Shown here: in pieces, positions 19,402-29,062 of the stretch
How the letters are laid out: each line of letters starts with the position of its first letter
Position numbering within the stretch: the stretch's first letter is position 1
Assembly (NCBI RefSeq): GCF_000758685.1
Contig: NZ_CP009286.1
Span: forward strand, 4,995,001-5,059,000
Origin: Paenibacillus stellifer
GTDB taxonomy: Bacteria > Bacillota > Bacilli > Paenibacillales > Paenibacillaceae
Direction of reading: 5' to 3'
DNA length: 64,000 bases
Translations under genes and position numbers: made by a program
Notes under the pieces: generated by a model
Seen by the model: only the letters and a program-made list of their open reading frames with translations
The model's database searches: none
Told to the model about the DNA's origin: nothing

Positions 19402-19944
19402 TTATTTCTTCTTACCGGCTTTACCTTCCTTACGAATGATACGTTCGCCTTCATACTTGATACCTTTGCCCTTGTACGGCTCAGGTTCGCGTACGGAACG
19501 AATTTTGGCGGCATATGCGCCAACGCGTTCTTTATCGATGCCTTTAACGATGATTTTCGTGTTGGCAGGAACTTCGAACTCGATGCCCGGCTCCGGTGTG
19601 ATTTCAACCGGGTGGGAGTATCCGACGTTCAGAACGATCTTGTCTCCGGATTTGTTGGCACGGTATCCGACCCCGACCAGCTCCAGAGATTTCGAGAAGC
19701 CTTCCGTCACACCGCTAACCATGTTGTTGACAACGGAGCGGGTTGTGCCGTGAAGAGAACGATGCAATTTGTTGTCCGAAGGACGAACAACAGTGATTTC
19801 GTTATTTTCAACCGTAACCTTCATATCCTTATGAAGTTCACGAGTCAAAGTACCTTTAGGACCTTTAACGGTGATGACCGTGTTGTTGACCGTTACGTCT
19901 ACACCGCTAGGCACTGTGATTGGTTTGCGACCAATACGAGACAT
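19402..19944 (-). CDS. rplF: 50S ribosomal protein L6
   Basis: L6 (180 aa), two similar domains at the L7/L12 stalk base near the factor-binding centre. [20 protein letters not shown] is the usual start, and the C-terminal signature [27 protein letters not shown] is complete. AAGGAGG lies about 9 nt upstream. Sequence features are normal. Confidence 0.98.
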   Translation of the reverse strand: MSRIGRKPITVPSGVDVTVNNTVITVKGPKGTLTRELHKDMKVTVENNEITVVRPSDNKLHRSLHGTTRSVVNNMVSGVTEGFSKSLELVGVGYRANKSGDKIVLNVGYSHPVEITPEPGIEFEVPANTKIIVKGIDKERVGAYAAKIRSVREPEPYKGKGIKYEGERIIRKEGKAGKKK

Positions 19945-19975
19945 GTGTGTTGCACCTCCTTATCTTGTGACGTGA

Positions 19976-20374
19976 TTACCAAACGTAGGCGAGCACTTCG
20001 CCGCCGGATTTTGCTTGACGAGCTTCTTTGTCGGTCATAACTCCCTTGGAAGTGGAGATGATCGCGATGCCCAGTCCGCCGAGTACGCGAGGAACTTCAT
20101 TGCTCTTCGTGTAGACGCGCAGGCCCGGCTTGCTGATTCTCTTCAGACCGGAAATTACACGCTCTTGGTTCGGGCCGTATTTCAGGAAAATACGGATAAT
20201 CCCTTGTTTGTTATCTTCAACAAATTCCGCATCGCGGATGAAGCCTTCACGCTTCAGGATGTCGGCGATTTGTTTTTTCAATGTCGAAGCAGGCAGCTCA
20301 ACCGTCTCGTGACGCACGATGTTGGCGTTACGAATGCGTGTCAGCATATCTGCGATAGGATCAGACATAGTCAT
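19976..20374 (-). CDS. rpsH: 30S ribosomal protein S8
   Basis: S8 (132 aa) binds the central domain of 16S rRNA and, in several bacteria, represses the spc operon. [19 protein letters not shown] starts the protein and [26 protein letters not shown] ends it, which is standard. AAGGAGG is 10 nt before the first ATG; the ATG two codons in is a possible alternative. It lies between rpsN and rplF. Confidence 0.98.
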   Translation of the reverse strand: MTMSDPIADMLTRIRNANIVRHETVELPASTLKKQIADILKREGFIRDAEFVEDNKQGIIRIFLKYGPNQERVISGLKRISKPGLRVYTKSNEVPRVLGGLGIAIISTSKGVMTDKEARQAKSGGEVLAYVW

Positions 20375-20407
20375 TTGGTGTAAACCTCCTTCCCGTATAT
20401 AAACTTC

Positions 20408-20593
20408 TTACCAGCTTGCTTTTTTCACGCCAGGGATCTGGCCTTTATAAGCTAATTCACGGAAGCAAATTCTGCAGATCTTGAACTTTTGCAGTACCGA
20501 ATGTGGACGACCGCAACGTTCGCAGCGTGTGTAAGCACGCACTTTGAATTTAGGCGCACGTTGTTGTTTAACTTTCATCGAAGTTTTTGCCAC
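20408..20593 (-). CDS. rpsN: 30S ribosomal protein S14, zinc (type Z) form
   Basis: S14 (61 aa) of the short zinc-binding type with CERCG and CRICF as its two CxxC pairs. [23 protein letters not shown] precedes them and the end is PGVKKASW, as in type Z proteins. Some genomes carry a second zinc-free copy; none is in this window. It is in the spc operon between rplE and rpsH. Confidence 0.98.
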   Translation of the reverse strand: MAKTSMKVKQQRAPKFKVRAYTRCERCGRPHSVLQKFKICRICFRELAYKGQIPGVKKASW

Positions 20594-20641
20594 TTTAGCC
20601 TGACACCTCCTAAACAGTTTCGGAGAAAAGGACGACGTTAC

Positions 20642-21184
20642 TTACTTCGCGAAAGGCATTCCCAGCTGAGCCAGCAGCTCACGGGATTCCTCATCCGTCT
20701 TAGCCGTTGTTACGATTACGATATCCATACCGCGGACTTTGTCCACCTTATCGTACTCGATTTCAGGGAAAATCAATTGTTCTTTCAGACCCAGTGTGTA
20801 GTTGCCGCGGCCGTCAAAAGCCTTGGTGGATACACCGTGGAAGTCACGAACGCGAGGAAGCGTTACGTTGAACAATTTGTCCAGGAAGTAGTACATGCGG
20901 TCACCGCGCAGGGTTACCTTAACGCCGATCGGCATGTTCTCACGCAGTTTGAAACCTGCGATGGACTTCTTGGCTTTCGTGATAACCGGTTTCTGGCCGG
21001 CGATCAGCTGCATGTCGTTCACAGCGGAATCAAGCACCTTCGAGTTTTGTACGGCGTCGCCTACGCCCATGTTGATAACAACCTTCTCGATCTTAGGTAC
21101 TTGCATAACTGTCTTATAGTTAAACTTCTGAATCAGAGCCGGCGTAATCTCGTTCAGAAAACGTTCTTTCATTCTTGCTGCCAT
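20642..21184 (-). CDS. rplE: 50S ribosomal protein L5
   Basis: L5 (180 aa), the 5S rRNA-binding protein of the central protuberance, which also touches the P-site tRNA. The typical [19 protein letters not shown] and the [20 protein letters not shown] end are seen. AAAGGAGG lies 10 nt before the ATG at 21184; another ATG four codons in (MKERF) is an alternative start. Confidence 0.98.
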   Translation of the reverse strand: MAARMKERFLNEITPALIQKFNYKTVMQVPKIEKVVINMGVGDAVQNSKVLDSAVNDMQLIAGQKPVITKAKKSIAGFKLRENMPIGVKVTLRGDRMYYFLDKLFNVTLPRVRDFHGVSTKAFDGRGNYTLGLKEQLIFPEIEYDKVDKVRGMDIVIVTTAKTDEESRELLAQLGMPFAK

Positions 21185-21216
21185 GAAGAGTTAACCTCCT
21201 TTCTTTAGGACCTGTA

Positions 21217-21570
21217 TTAGTCGATAATCTCTCCGGATCTTTTCGCTACGCGAACCTTCTTGCCGTTGTCCAGCACTTTGTAACCGATACGGGTTACTTT
21301 GCCGCTCTTCGGATCGATGTGCATAACGTTAGATACATGGATTGCGGCTTCCTGCTCAATGATGCCGCCTTGCGGGTTCTGCTGGTTCGGCTTCTGGTGC
21401 TTCTTCACCATGTTCACGCCTTCTACCAGCACGCGGTTTTGACGAGGATAAGCAGCGATAACGCGACCCTTCTTACCTTTGTCTTTTCCGCTGATCACCA
21501 TAACGACGTCATCTTTCTTCACGTGCAGTTTGTTGTTATGGGATTCCAGAACTTTTTTCACTCTAGGCAT
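21217..21570 (-). CDS. rplX: 50S ribosomal protein L24, N-terminally extended
   Basis: L24 (117 aa), an assembly initiator near the tunnel exit with a KOW motif ([20 protein letters not shown]). Compared with the Bacillus subtilis protein, about 15 residues ([14 protein letters not shown]) precede the usual LHVKKDD start. The extension is credible because AGGAGGTG lies 7 nt before the ATG at 21570 and no ATG exists at the shorter position. The rest is normal. Confidence 0.96.
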   Translation of the reverse strand: MPRVKKVLESHNNKLHVKKDDVVMVISGKDKGKKGRVIAAYPRQNRVLVEGVNMVKKHQKPNQQNPQGGIIEQEAAIHVSNVMHIDPKSGKVTRIGYKVLDNGKKVRVAKRSGEIID

Positions 21571-21686
21571 TCGTTACACCTCCTATGACTAGCCTTTGCA
21601 AGCCTGACTGTAAATCATTTATCGGGGCCCCCGAAAAGCGCCCGGACTCTAGCTTGTAGCTTCTCGTCACTTCTTGGGGAGTTAAA

Positions 21687-22055
21687 TTAGATTACTTCCG
21701 GTGCCAAGGAAACGATCTTCATGTAGTCCTTGTCGCGAAGTTCACGGGCTACTGGCCCGAAGATACGCGTTCCGCGCGGGCTTCTGTCTTCCTTAACAAC
21801 AACTGCTGCGTTCTCGTCGAATGCGATGTAAGATCCGTCCTTACGGCGAACCGAACGCTTCGTGCGAACGACTACCGCTTTAACTACATCACCTTTTTTG
21901 ACAACGCCGCCTGGTGTTGCTTGTTTTACAGAGCATACGATCAGGTCACCGATAGCTGCCGTACGACGACCGGTACCGCCCAAAACGCGGATACACATCA
22001 GTTCCTTCGCACCGGAGTTGTCAGCTACAGCCAAACGTGTAAATGGTTGAATCAT
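21687..22055 (-). CDS. rplN: 50S ribosomal protein L14
   Basis: L14 (122 aa) at the subunit interface, forming bridge B8 with 16S rRNA and the docking site for RsfS-type silencing factors. [27 protein letters not shown] and the end [14 protein letters not shown] are standard. AGGAGG precedes the start. It is followed by rplX after a 116-nt gap in which I see only a GC-rich stretch. Confidence 0.98.
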   Translation of the reverse strand: MIQPFTRLAVADNSGAKELMCIRVLGGTGRRTAAIGDLIVCSVKQATPGGVVKKGDVVKAVVVRTKRSVRRKDGSYIAFDENAAVVVKEDRSPRGTRIFGPVARELRDKDYMKIVSLAPEVI

Positions 22056-22096
22056 TGAAATGTCCTCCTTTCGGCCATACTATCATGTCATGCTAT

Positions 22097-22363
22097 TTAG
22101 ATAATAACCGCTTTTTCGACCACTTCGACCAGTCTCCAGCGTTTGTCCTTGGAGAGCGGACGAGTTTCCATGATTTTAACCGTATCGCCGATCTGGGCGG
22201 TATTGTTCTCATCATGTGCCTTGAACTTCTTGGTGTACTTGATGCGTTTGTGGTACAGGTCATGCTTCTTGTAGGTTTCAACGGCTACTACGATCGTTTT
22301 GTCCATCTTGTCGCTGACAACTTTACCGATTTGCACTTTACGTGCGTTGCGTTCTTCGCTCAT
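22097..22363 (-). CDS. rpsQ: 30S ribosomal protein S17
   Basis: S17 (88 aa), an OB-fold 16S-binding protein. [22 protein letters not shown] and the acidic-basic tail are of the family and of the typical length. It is between rpmC and rplN in the S10-spc cluster, in usual order. Confidence 0.98.
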   Translation of the reverse strand: MSEERNARKVQIGKVVSDKMDKTIVVAVETYKKHDLYHKRIKYTKKFKAHDENNTAQIGDTVKIMETRPLSKDKRWRLVEVVEKAVII

Positions 22364-22406
22364 AATTACCCTCCTTCCCGATTCGGATCATTCCGTCCGT
22401 TTCAAA

Positions 22407-22604
22407 TTAGCTGATTCCAAGAACTCTTTCATGGATAACGGTTTTAGCACGAGCTATTTCTCTACGCACATCACGAATCCGAGTCGGGTTGTCCAGTTGG
22501 CCCGTTGCCAGTTGAAAACGCAGATTAAAGAGCTCTTCTTTAAAGCCGGCAATCTTTTGTTCAATCTCGGCAGTGGTCAAGTTGCGAAGTTCATTAGCTT
22601 TCAT
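22407..22604 (-). CDS. rpmC: 50S ribosomal protein L29
   Basis: L29 (65 aa) near the tunnel exit, contacting SRP and trigger factor. It is a two-helix hairpin: [18 protein letters not shown] then [19 protein letters not shown]. The chosen ATG at 22604 lies inside the 3' end of rplP (11-nt overlap) with GGTGG about 8 nt upstream, implying coupled translation; the longer frame to 22628 would run deeper into rplP. Confidence 0.96.
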   Translation of the reverse strand: MKANELRNLTTAEIEQKIAGFKEELFNLRFQLATGQLDNPTRIRDVRREIARAKTVIHERVLGIS

Positions 22605-23028
22605 TTGCTTCACCACCCAATTCTTCACGTTTCACAAACTTAGTCTTGATAGGCAGCTTGTGAGCGGCAAGACGCATCGCTTCACGAGCGATTTCTTCCG
22701 ACACGCCTCCGAGTTCGAACATAATCTTGCCCGGTTTAACAACAGCTACCCACTTCTCGACGTTACCTTTACCGCTACCCATACGAACCTCGAGAGGCTT
22801 CTGAGTGATCGGCTTGTCAGGGAAAATCTTGATCCATACTTTACCGCCACGCTTGATGTAACGGGTCATCGCGATACGGGCAGCTTCGATCTGACGGTTA
22901 GTGATCCAGGACGGCTCAAGAGCCTGCAGACCGAATTCGCCGAAGTTCAGCTCGGTGCCGCCTTTTGCCAGACCTCTCATGTTACCGCGTTGTTGTTTGC
23001 GGTGTTTAACACGTTTTGGTACCAACAT
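22594..23028 (-). CDS. rplP: 50S ribosomal protein L16
   Basis: L16 (144 aa) near the A site, organising tRNA accommodation. [24 protein letters not shown] and the [19 protein letters not shown] loop, which reaches the A-site tRNA, are intact. It follows rpsC by 2 nt and overlaps rpmC. Confidence 0.98.
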   Translation of the reverse strand: MLVPKRVKHRKQQRGNMRGLAKGGTELNFGEFGLQALEPSWITNRQIEAARIAMTRYIKRGGKVWIKIFPDKPITQKPLEVRMGSGKGNVEKWVAVVKPGKIMFELGGVSEEIAREAMRLAAHKLPIKTKFVKREELGGEANES

Positions 23029-23030
23029 GA

Positions 23031-23696
23031 TTAGTTGCCTCCTTCCTGAGCAGCTTGTTTCTTAGCCGTAGGAAGAACCTCTCCACGATAGATCCATACT
23101 TTTACGCCGATGCGGCCGTAAGTGGTATGTGCTTCAGCCGTTCCGTAGTCGATGTCGGCGCGAAGCGTATGAAGTGGAACTGTTCCTTCGCTATAGCCTT
23201 CCGTACGGGCAATCTCGGCGCCGCCAAGACGACCGCTGACAGAAGTTTTAATCCCTTTTGCTCCGGAACGCATTGTTCTTTGGATAGCCTGCTTCAGAGC
23301 GCGGCGGAACGATACGCGACGTTCCAGCTGCTGCGCGATGCTCTCGGCTACGAGAATGGCGTCCAGCTCAGGGTGCTTGATTTCATTGATATTGATGTGT
23401 ACTTTCTTGCCGCCGGCGATCTGGGTAACTGCGCTGCGAAGTACTTCGACTTCTGCGCCGCCCTTACCGATTACCATACCTGGCTTGGCTGTATGAATCG
23501 TTACGTTTACGCGGCTTGCCGCTCTTTCAATCTCGATGCGGGAAACAGCGGAATCTTTCAGCTTGCCTTTGAGGTATTCCCGAATTTTGACGTCTTCCAG
23601 AAGAAGCGTTCCGAAATCTTTGCCTGCATACCATTTGGATTCCCAGTCACGAATAATACCGATCCGGAGTCCGACTGGATTTACCTTTTGACCCAC
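23031..23696 (-). CDS. rpsC: 30S ribosomal protein S3
   Basis: S3 (221 aa), at the mRNA entry tunnel with helicase-linked residues. The KH domain [14 protein letters not shown] is in the N-terminal half and [21 protein letters not shown] in the C-terminal half. Start [18 protein letters not shown] is standard. It lies between rplV and rplP. Confidence 0.98.
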   Translation of the reverse strand: MGQKVNPVGLRIGIIRDWESKWYAGKDFGTLLLEDVKIREYLKGKLKDSAVSRIEIERAASRVNVTIHTAKPGMVIGKGGAEVEVLRSAVTQIAGGKKVHININEIKHPELDAILVAESIAQQLERRVSFRRALKQAIQRTMRSGAKGIKTSVSGRLGGAEIARTEGYSEGTVPLHTLRADIDYGTAEAHTTYGRIGVKVWIYRGEVLPTAKKQAAQEGGN

Positions 23697-23709
23697 ACGT
23701 TATCCCTCC

Positions 23710-24042
23710 TTATTTCTCAGATACCACCAAAGTAATGTGGCTGGTGCGTTTGTTGATCCGGCTTGCGCGGCCCATAGCGCGCGGACGGAACCGTTTCATG
23801 GTTGGCCCCTGGTTAACGAACACTTCGCTGATGAACAGCTTGTTAACGTCCAGCGAGTAGTTGTGCTCGGCATTAGCGATCGCCGAGTTCAGCAGCTTCT
23901 CAACTACCGGGGAAGCGGACTTAGGAGTGTGGCGAAGAATGGCGATAGCCTCTCCCACTTGCTTGCCGCGGATCAGGTCAACGACCAGTTTCGCCTTGCG
24001 AGCGGAAATCCGCACCGATCTTGCGTGTGCTTTTGCTTCCAT
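23710..24042 (-). CDS. rplV: 50S ribosomal protein L22
   Basis: L22 (110 aa), whose beta hairpin lines the exit tunnel and is a site of macrolide resistance changes. The hairpin region [18 protein letters not shown] appears wild type, without insertions. The start [19 protein letters not shown] is conserved. It is followed by rpsC after 13 nt. Confidence 0.98.
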   Translation of the reverse strand: MEAKAHARSVRISARKAKLVVDLIRGKQVGEAIAILRHTPKSASPVVEKLLNSAIANAEHNYSLDVNKLFISEVFVNQGPTMKRFRPRAMGRASRINKRTSHITLVVSEK

Positions 24043-24073
24043 TGTTTTCCCTCCTCTCGATCAGAGAAATTGA

Positions 24074-24352
24074 TTATCTTCTCGTTTTCTTATCGTCACC
24101 CGCATGGCCTTTGTAAGTACGCGTCGGCGCGAATTCGCCCAACTTGTGACCTACCATATCTTCCGTTACGTATACAGGCACGTGCTTGCGGCCGTCATAC
24201 ACGCCAAACGTATGTCCGATAAATTGAGGGAAAATGGTTGAGCGGCGGGACCAGGTCTTGATGACAACCTTTTTGCCCGAAGTGTTCAAGTCTTCAACTT
24301 TTTTCAGCAGGTAGCCATCGATAAAAGGCCCCTTCTTCAAACTGCGACTCAT
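24074..24352 (-). CDS. rpsS: 30S ribosomal protein S19
   Basis: S19 (92 aa) of the head, with S13 forming the intersubunit bridge to L5. [20 protein letters not shown] and [21 protein letters not shown] are characteristic. It lies between rplB and rplV, as in other Bacillales. Confidence 0.98.
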   Translation of the reverse strand: MSRSLKKGPFIDGYLLKKVEDLNTSGKKVVIKTWSRRSTIFPQFIGHTFGVYDGRKHVPVYVTEDMVGHKLGEFAPTRTYKGHAGDDKKTRR

Positions 24353-24427
24353 GTATAAATCCTCCCTTCATCAAATGCTCAAACCGCGAGTCGACGCTTC
24401 GCGGAAACCTGCATGCCTTGAAGCGTC

Positions 24428-25258
24428 TTATTTCGTGCGGCGGCGAACGATATATTTATCAGAAGCCTTGTTCTTCTTACGAGTCTTGTAGCCCAGAGTC
24501 GGTTTGCCCCAAGGCGACAACGGCGATTTGCGTCCGATCGGAGCGCGACCTTCACCACCACCATGCGGGTGATCATTCGGGTTCATAACGACACCGCGAA
24601 CTTCAGGACGCTGACCCAGCCAGCGGCTGCGGCCTGCTTTACCGATCTTGATCAGTTCGTGGTCTTCGTTACCTACGGAACCGATCGTAGCGCGGCAAAC
24701 GCTCAGGATTCTGCGAACTTCACCGGAAGAGAGACGTACGGAAACGTACTTTTCTTCTTTACCGAGCAACTGCGCTTCCGTACCGGCTGCGCGAACCAAT
24801 TGGCCGCCCTTGCCAGGCTTCAGCTCGATGTTGTGGATAACGGTACCTACCGGGATGTTGGCAAGCGGAAGAGTGTTGCCGATCTTGATGTCCGCTGCAG
24901 GACCGGATTCAATCTTATCCCCAACCTTCAGACCTTTAGGAGCGATGATGTAACGTTTCTCTCCGTCTGCATAGTGGATCAGGGCGATGTTGGACGTACG
25001 GTTCGGGTCATACTCAATCGTAGCAACGCTGCCTGGTATGCCGTCTTTCGTCCGTTTGAAGTCGATGATACGGTATTTACGCTTATGTCCGCCGCCATGG
25101 TGACGAACCGTAATTTTACCTTGGTTGTTGCGGCCCGCTTTCTTGCTCAGCGGTGCCAACAGCGATTTCTCAGGCTGGTTAGTGGTGATTTCTTCAAAAG
25201 TAGACACGGACATACCGCGTCTTGCCGGAGAAGTCGGTTTGTACTTTTTGATTGGCAC
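24428..25258 (-). CDS. rplB: 50S ribosomal protein L2
   Basis: L2 (276 aa), one of the largest and most conserved ribosomal proteins, needed for subunit joining and peptidyl transfer. [21 protein letters not shown] and the conserved [18 protein letters not shown] region (containing the functionally vital histidine) are intact. The start [17 protein letters not shown] is the usual one. It follows rplW. Confidence 0.98.
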   Translation of the reverse strand: MPIKKYKPTSPARRGMSVSTFEEITTNQPEKSLLAPLSKKAGRNNQGKITVRHHGGGHKRKYRIIDFKRTKDGIPGSVATIEYDPNRTSNIALIHYADGEKRYIIAPKGLKVGDKIESGPAADIKIGNTLPLANIPVGTVIHNIELKPGKGGQLVRAAGTEAQLLGKEEKYVSVRLSSGEVRRILSVCRATIGSVGNEDHELIKIGKAGRSRWLGQRPEVRGVVMNPNDHPHGGGEGRAPIGRKSPLSPWGKPTLGYKTRKKNKASDKYIVRRRTK

Positions 25259-25286
25259 TGTGTTTCCCTCCTTGCTCTAGAGAATA

Positions 25287-25580
25287 TTATTCTACCGCTT
25301 CGAAGAATTCGAGCGGCTTGCTGTCCGGGCTGAGCTTAACAACGGCTTTCTTCCATTCCGGAGTATAACCGGAGTAGCGTCCATACCGTTTCAGCTTCCC
25401 AGGCACGCGCATAGTGTTCACATTAACGACTTTCACTTTAAAGATGGCCTCAACAGCCCGCTTGATTTCGGTCTTGTTGGCACGAATGTCCACTTCAAAA
25501 GCATATTTCAATTCGCTCATGTAGTCGGATGTGCGTTCCGTAATCACCGGACGTTTGATGATATCGCGAGGATCTTTCAT
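25287..25580 (-). CDS. rplW: 50S ribosomal protein L23
   Basis: L23 (97 aa), the docking site of trigger factor and SRP at the exit tunnel. [21 protein letters not shown] and [20 protein letters not shown] match the family. Its first base overlaps the last base of rplD, implying close coupling. Confidence 0.98.
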   Translation of the reverse strand: MKDPRDIIKRPVITERTSDYMSELKYAFEVDIRANKTEIKRAVEAIFKVKVVNVNTMRVPGKLKRYGRYSGYTPEWKKAVVKLSPDSKPLEFFEAVE

Positions 25581-26203
25581 TACGCGAACACCTCCTCTAC
25601 CTTAGAAACTGCATCCTTAGTGATGATCAGTTTGTCGTGCGTCAGCACGTCAAGAACATTGATGCCGTCGGCAGCGATGAATTTAACACCCGGAATGTTG
25701 CGGGCGGAAAGTGCTACATTGTCGTCATAGCTTGGAGCTACAACCAGAGCCTTCTCAGCAACCTTCAGGTTGTTCAGGATTGCTACGAAATCTTTCGTCT
25801 TCGGAGCGTTCAGCGTCAGGCTGTCCAGCACGATGATGTTGCTCTCGATAACCTTCGAGGACAGAGCCGACTTGATTGCAAGACGACGAACTTTCTTAGG
25901 CAGTTTCCAGCCGTAGCTGCGAGGTGTCGGTCCGAATACTACGCCGCCGCCTTTCCACTGAGGCGAACGAATCGAACCTTGACGAGCGCGGCCTGTGCCT
26001 TTTTGTTTCCAAGGCTTGCGTCCGCCGCCACGTACTTCGGAGCGTCCTTTAACTTTGTGCGTACCGCGGCGCAGGGAAGCTCTCTGGAGAAGAACTGCTT
26101 CGTTCAGCACGTGAGTGTTCGGCTCAACACCGAAAATCGCGTCGCTCAGTTCAACTTCTCCAACTTCTTTGCCGCTGATATTATAAAGCGTTACTTTTGG
26201 CAT
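25580..26203 (-). CDS. rplD: 50S ribosomal protein L4
   Basis: L4 (207 aa), whose extended loop lines the exit tunnel ([19 protein letters not shown]), also the region where macrolide resistance changes occur and here apparently wild type. In some bacteria L4 represses the S10 operon. It follows rplC by 26 nt and ends on the first base of rplW. Confidence 0.98.
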   Translation of the reverse strand: MPKVTLYNISGKEVGEVELSDAIFGVEPNTHVLNEAVLLQRASLRRGTHKVKGRSEVRGGGRKPWKQKGTGRARQGSIRSPQWKGGGVVFGPTPRSYGWKLPKKVRRLAIKSALSSKVIESNIIVLDSLTLNAPKTKDFVAILNNLKVAEKALVVAPSYDDNVALSARNIPGVKFIAADGINVLDVLTHDKLIITKDAVSKVEEVFA

Positions 26204-26229
26204 TTTGATGTTCCTCCTTTCTTCAAAAG

Positions 26230-26847
26230 TTATTTCTTAACGGTTTCTTTGACCTTCACGAAGCTGTTCTTAGGACCAGGAATGGAACCTTTGATCAGCA
26301 GCACGTTGCGTTCAGTGTCCACCTTGATGACTTCGAGCTTCTGAACGGTAACCGTCTCATGGCCCATATGTCCTGGCAGGTGTTTGCCCTTAGGAACACG
26401 GTTAGCCTGGATGGAACCCATCGAACCCGGTCTTCTGTGGTAACGGGAGCCGTGAGCCATCGGGCCGCGGCTTTGTCCCCAACGCTTGATAACGCCTTGG
26501 AAACCTTTGCCCTTGGAAATGCCGGTTACGTCAACAAATTCGCCTTCAGCGAAGACATCAGCCTTCAGCTCTTGTCCAACCTCGAGTGCCCCGAGGTCAA
26601 CACCGCGAATTTCGCGAACGTAGCGCTTAGGTGTTGCATTTGCTTTCTGTGCGTGACCTTGTTCCGGCTTGTTGGTATTCTTCTTGTCGGAGAAGCCCAA
26701 CTGAACCGCTTCGTACCCGTCGGTAGCGAGGTCTTTCTTTTGCAGTACTACGCAAGGTCCAGCTTCGATAACCGTCACAGCGACGACGTTACCTTCAGGA
26801 GTGAACACTTGAGTCATACCGAGTTTTTTTCCTAAGATACCTTTCAT
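26230..26847 (-). CDS. rplC: 50S ribosomal protein L3
   Basis: L3 (205 aa), an assembly initiator whose loop approaches the peptidyl transferase centre. [19 protein letters not shown] is the standard start; the loop [21 protein letters not shown] with the methylatable Gln region is intact. GAGGTGTC precedes the ATG. It follows rpsJ by 39 nt. Confidence 0.98.
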   Translation of the reverse strand: MKGILGKKLGMTQVFTPEGNVVAVTVIEAGPCVVLQKKDLATDGYEAVQLGFSDKKNTNKPEQGHAQKANATPKRYVREIRGVDLGALEVGQELKADVFAEGEFVDVTGISKGKGFQGVIKRWGQSRGPMAHGSRYHRRPGSMGSIQANRVPKGKHLPGHMGHETVTVQKLEVIKVDTERNVLLIKGSIPGPKNSFVKVKETVKK

Positions 26848-26886
26848 GTTGACACCTCTTTTCTTATCCTGTTTCTAATAGAAGAA

Positions 26887-27264
<378 letters not shown>

Positions 27265-27333
27265 TCATGGCAAAGGAGCCGGGTGTGTCAGTAACCTCTC
27301 ACATCATCGCAACGTCGCAGAACAACATTCATT

Positions 27334-27362
27334 ATTATATAGAAAGTCCTTCAGCTTTGCAA
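27334..27362 (-). promoter_or_regulatory. S10 operon promoter (sigma-A)
   Basis: TTGCAA (27357-27362), exactly 17-nt spacer, TATAAT (27334-27339). It lies directly after the hemAT terminator, so the S10 operon is started afresh rather than read through from tuf. Confidence 0.85.
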
Positions 27363-27364
27363 GC

Positions 27365-27400
27365 AAAAAAATAAAACAACGCATGATTTTTATTCATGCG
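27365..27400 (-). terminator. hemAT terminator
   Basis: Minus-strand stem CGCATGA / TCATGCG (7 bp, A-T pairs extend it) with a 7-nt loop, followed by TTGTTTTATTTTTTT. It starts 21 nt after the hemAT stop and abuts the S10 promoter. Confidence 0.8.
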
Positions 27401-27421
27401 CCGTTTCGGGCTTTGCTTCTA

Positions 27422-28771
27422 TTAAAGATTGTCCGTTGCCGATCTAAATTCCTCTGCGGAAGCTGCTGTTTGAGCCGTTGTTGAACCAATTCCTTCTATC
27501 GTAAAGATGAGCGTCCGGATCTCTTCTTCAACTGTGATAATTTCCTGCGTACTGCTATGAAGCGAGTCCATAATTTTTGAAAAAAGAAGACTTGTCTCTT
27601 CCGAGTGAATTTTTCCGTTCTCCGTTAGCTTCTGGACGCTGCGAATATCCTGTGTCACTTGTCCCGTAAGCCTGTTCGAATGATCGGTCAATTCTCCGAT
27701 TCGGATCACTGTATTCTTGGTATCTTCGGCCAGTCGATTCACTTCTTGCGCCACCACGCTGAACCCCCTGCCATGTTCCCCGGCTCTGGCCGCTTCGATT
27801 GTTGCGTTAAGTGAAAGAATTTTAGTCTGATCGGCAATCTCCTGAACTGAACTTACGATGCTCCGGATTTGTCCGGAGAACTGGTTTAATTCCCGAATAG
27901 ATGTCTCCATATCGCTCATTCGTTCAAAAATTTGATTCATCTGCTCATTCAGATGCTCGACCTGTTCTCTTCCATTTCTGGCTTGTTCCTTCGATTCAAC
28001 GGCAATTGCTGCCGTACGCCGAAAGGTGCTGCTGACTTCATTGCTGCTGGCAACGAGCTGTTCAACCGCCGCATTCGTATCCATACTGAGATCCACCAAC
28101 TCACTGCTGACTCCGGCAATTTTGGATTTCAATTCATTTTTAACCGCTTGATACTGTTCTTCCTTCTCCCGGATATTCTCTTTCTCATAAGCTTCCAGCA
28201 CCAGCTGCTGCTCCAAATTCAACAGTTTGGTGATCGTCTGAACTCGATGTATGCGTTCCTGATCGGTAGCGGCTTCTTTATAAATAATCTCAATAAATTC
28301 GTTCTGCAGGTTTTGAAAAGCGGACAAGTACCATTTCGGCTCCAGCCCGACTTTCTTGTGAATTTTGGCGATGGTAAGTCGTTTGGTAATGTAGTTCTGA
28401 TCAATGTTTCCGTCAAAAATTTCAACAATGTGCTGGCGAAGGGTCATCTTAAGCCTCTCGACGCTGCTGTGCTTTATAATAATCTGTTCCAGCTTCTCCA
28501 CACCCAATACAGAGCTATAAAAACCGCTGACAATTTCATCAATATGCTCTTCCACTATTGGCTTCAGCGTTCGAAGCAGTCTGACATCTTCCTCATTCAA
28601 ATCGATCATCCGAATTTGTTCATTTAACTCATCATGATTTTCCACATTAAGATAAACGGGGCCTGTGTGCGAAAATTCAGGTTTAAGCCCTGCGCTCTCC
28701 GTTTCCCGACTAACTATCTTGCTGCTGCCCATGGCACGGCCATGCCAAAAAGAAAACGGACACTTCCCCAT
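27422..28771 (-). CDS. hemAT: Globin-coupled chemoreceptor, HemAT type
   Basis: Soluble methyl-accepting chemotaxis protein with a heme-binding globin sensor, used for aerotaxis. Length 449 aa with no membrane segments. Residues about 40-205 are the globin domain: helix F carries the proximal His138 in AKIHKKVGLEPKWY, as in HemAT of Bacillus subtilis. Residues about 210-449 are an MCP signalling coiled coil with the conserved tip EIADQTKILSLNATIEAARAG at 311-331. The start at 28771 has GGGAG 7 nt upstream. The gene has a sigma-D-like promoter and its own terminator; it lies between tuf and rpsJ, a place that normally has no such gene. Base use looks like that of its neighbours except for an A+T-rich upstream region. 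Confidence 0.93.
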   Translation of the reverse strand: MGKCPFSFWHGRAMGSSKIVSRETESAGLKPEFSHTGPVYLNVENHDELNEQIRMIDLNEEDVRLLRTLKPIVEEHIDEIVSGFYSSVLGVEKLEQIIIKHSSVERLKMTLRQHIVEIFDGNIDQNYITKRLTIAKIHKKVGLEPKWYLSAFQNLQNEFIEIIYKEAATDQERIHRVQTITKLLNLEQQLVLEAYEKENIREKEEQYQAVKNELKSKIAGVSSELVDLSMDTNAAVEQLVASSNEVSSTFRRTAAIAVESKEQARNGREQVEHLNEQMNQIFERMSDMETSIRELNQFSGQIRSIVSSVQEIADQTKILSLNATIEAARAGEHGRGFSVVAQEVNRLAEDTKNTVIRIGELTDHSNRLTGQVTQDIRSVQKLTENGKIHSEETSLLFSKIMDSLHSSTQEIITVEEEIRTLIFTIEGIGSTTAQTAASAEEFRSATDNL

Positions 28772-28805
28772 AATTCAACTCCCAGCAATTATTTTTGGCT
28801 TGTTG

Positions 28806-28821
28806 ATATTGAGCTCAATAT
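28806..28821. repeat. 16-bp perfect palindrome in the hemAT leader
   Basis: ATATTGAGCTCAATAT is a perfect palindrome between the predicted promoter and the hemAT ribosome site, 35 nt before the start. It could be an operator or an RNA hairpin; no known regulator box is matched by eye. Confidence 0.7.
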
Positions 28822-28898
28822 TTAGCCAGCATCCTACTATGAAGATTGATGAACCTTGTCGATTTATGCTGAAAAAAAGGGAGACTTTCTTGGGATAT

Positions 28899-28925
28899 AT
28901 GTCGGTGGATTTAGTGTTTTATTTA
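28899..28925 (-). promoter_or_regulatory. Sigma-D-like promoter for hemAT
   Basis: On the minus strand TAAA (28922-28925), exactly 15 nt, then ACCGACAT (28899-28906), matching the sigma-D pattern TAAA-N15-GCCGATAT at 10 of 12 fixed positions. Sigma-D controls motility and chemotaxis genes in Bacillus, which fits hemAT. Confidence 0.6.
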
Positions 28926-28983
28926 ATAGTTAAAATTTTATTTAATGAATTTTCCGAAGAATTCGCAATGATAGTTTGAAGGG

Positions 28984-29017
28984 AAAATAAAAAGAACCCT
29001 TCCGAGGAAGGGTTCTT
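28984..29017 (-). terminator. tuf terminator
   Basis: Palindromic arms AAGAACCCTT / AAGGGTTCTT with loop CCTCGG read on the minus strand, then TTTTTATTTTCCC. It lies 46 nt after the tuf stop and closes the str operon before hemAT. Confidence 0.9.
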
Positions 29018-29062
29018 AAGTCAATCTTGTTTGCATGCTCGATATGAGCGGCAAAAAAGATC

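Noticed and set aside
22407..22628. rpmC starting at 22628
   Set aside because: Would deepen the overlap with rplP and give an N-terminus (MKNWVVKQ) not found in L29; ATG at 22604 fits family length and ribosome-site spacing.
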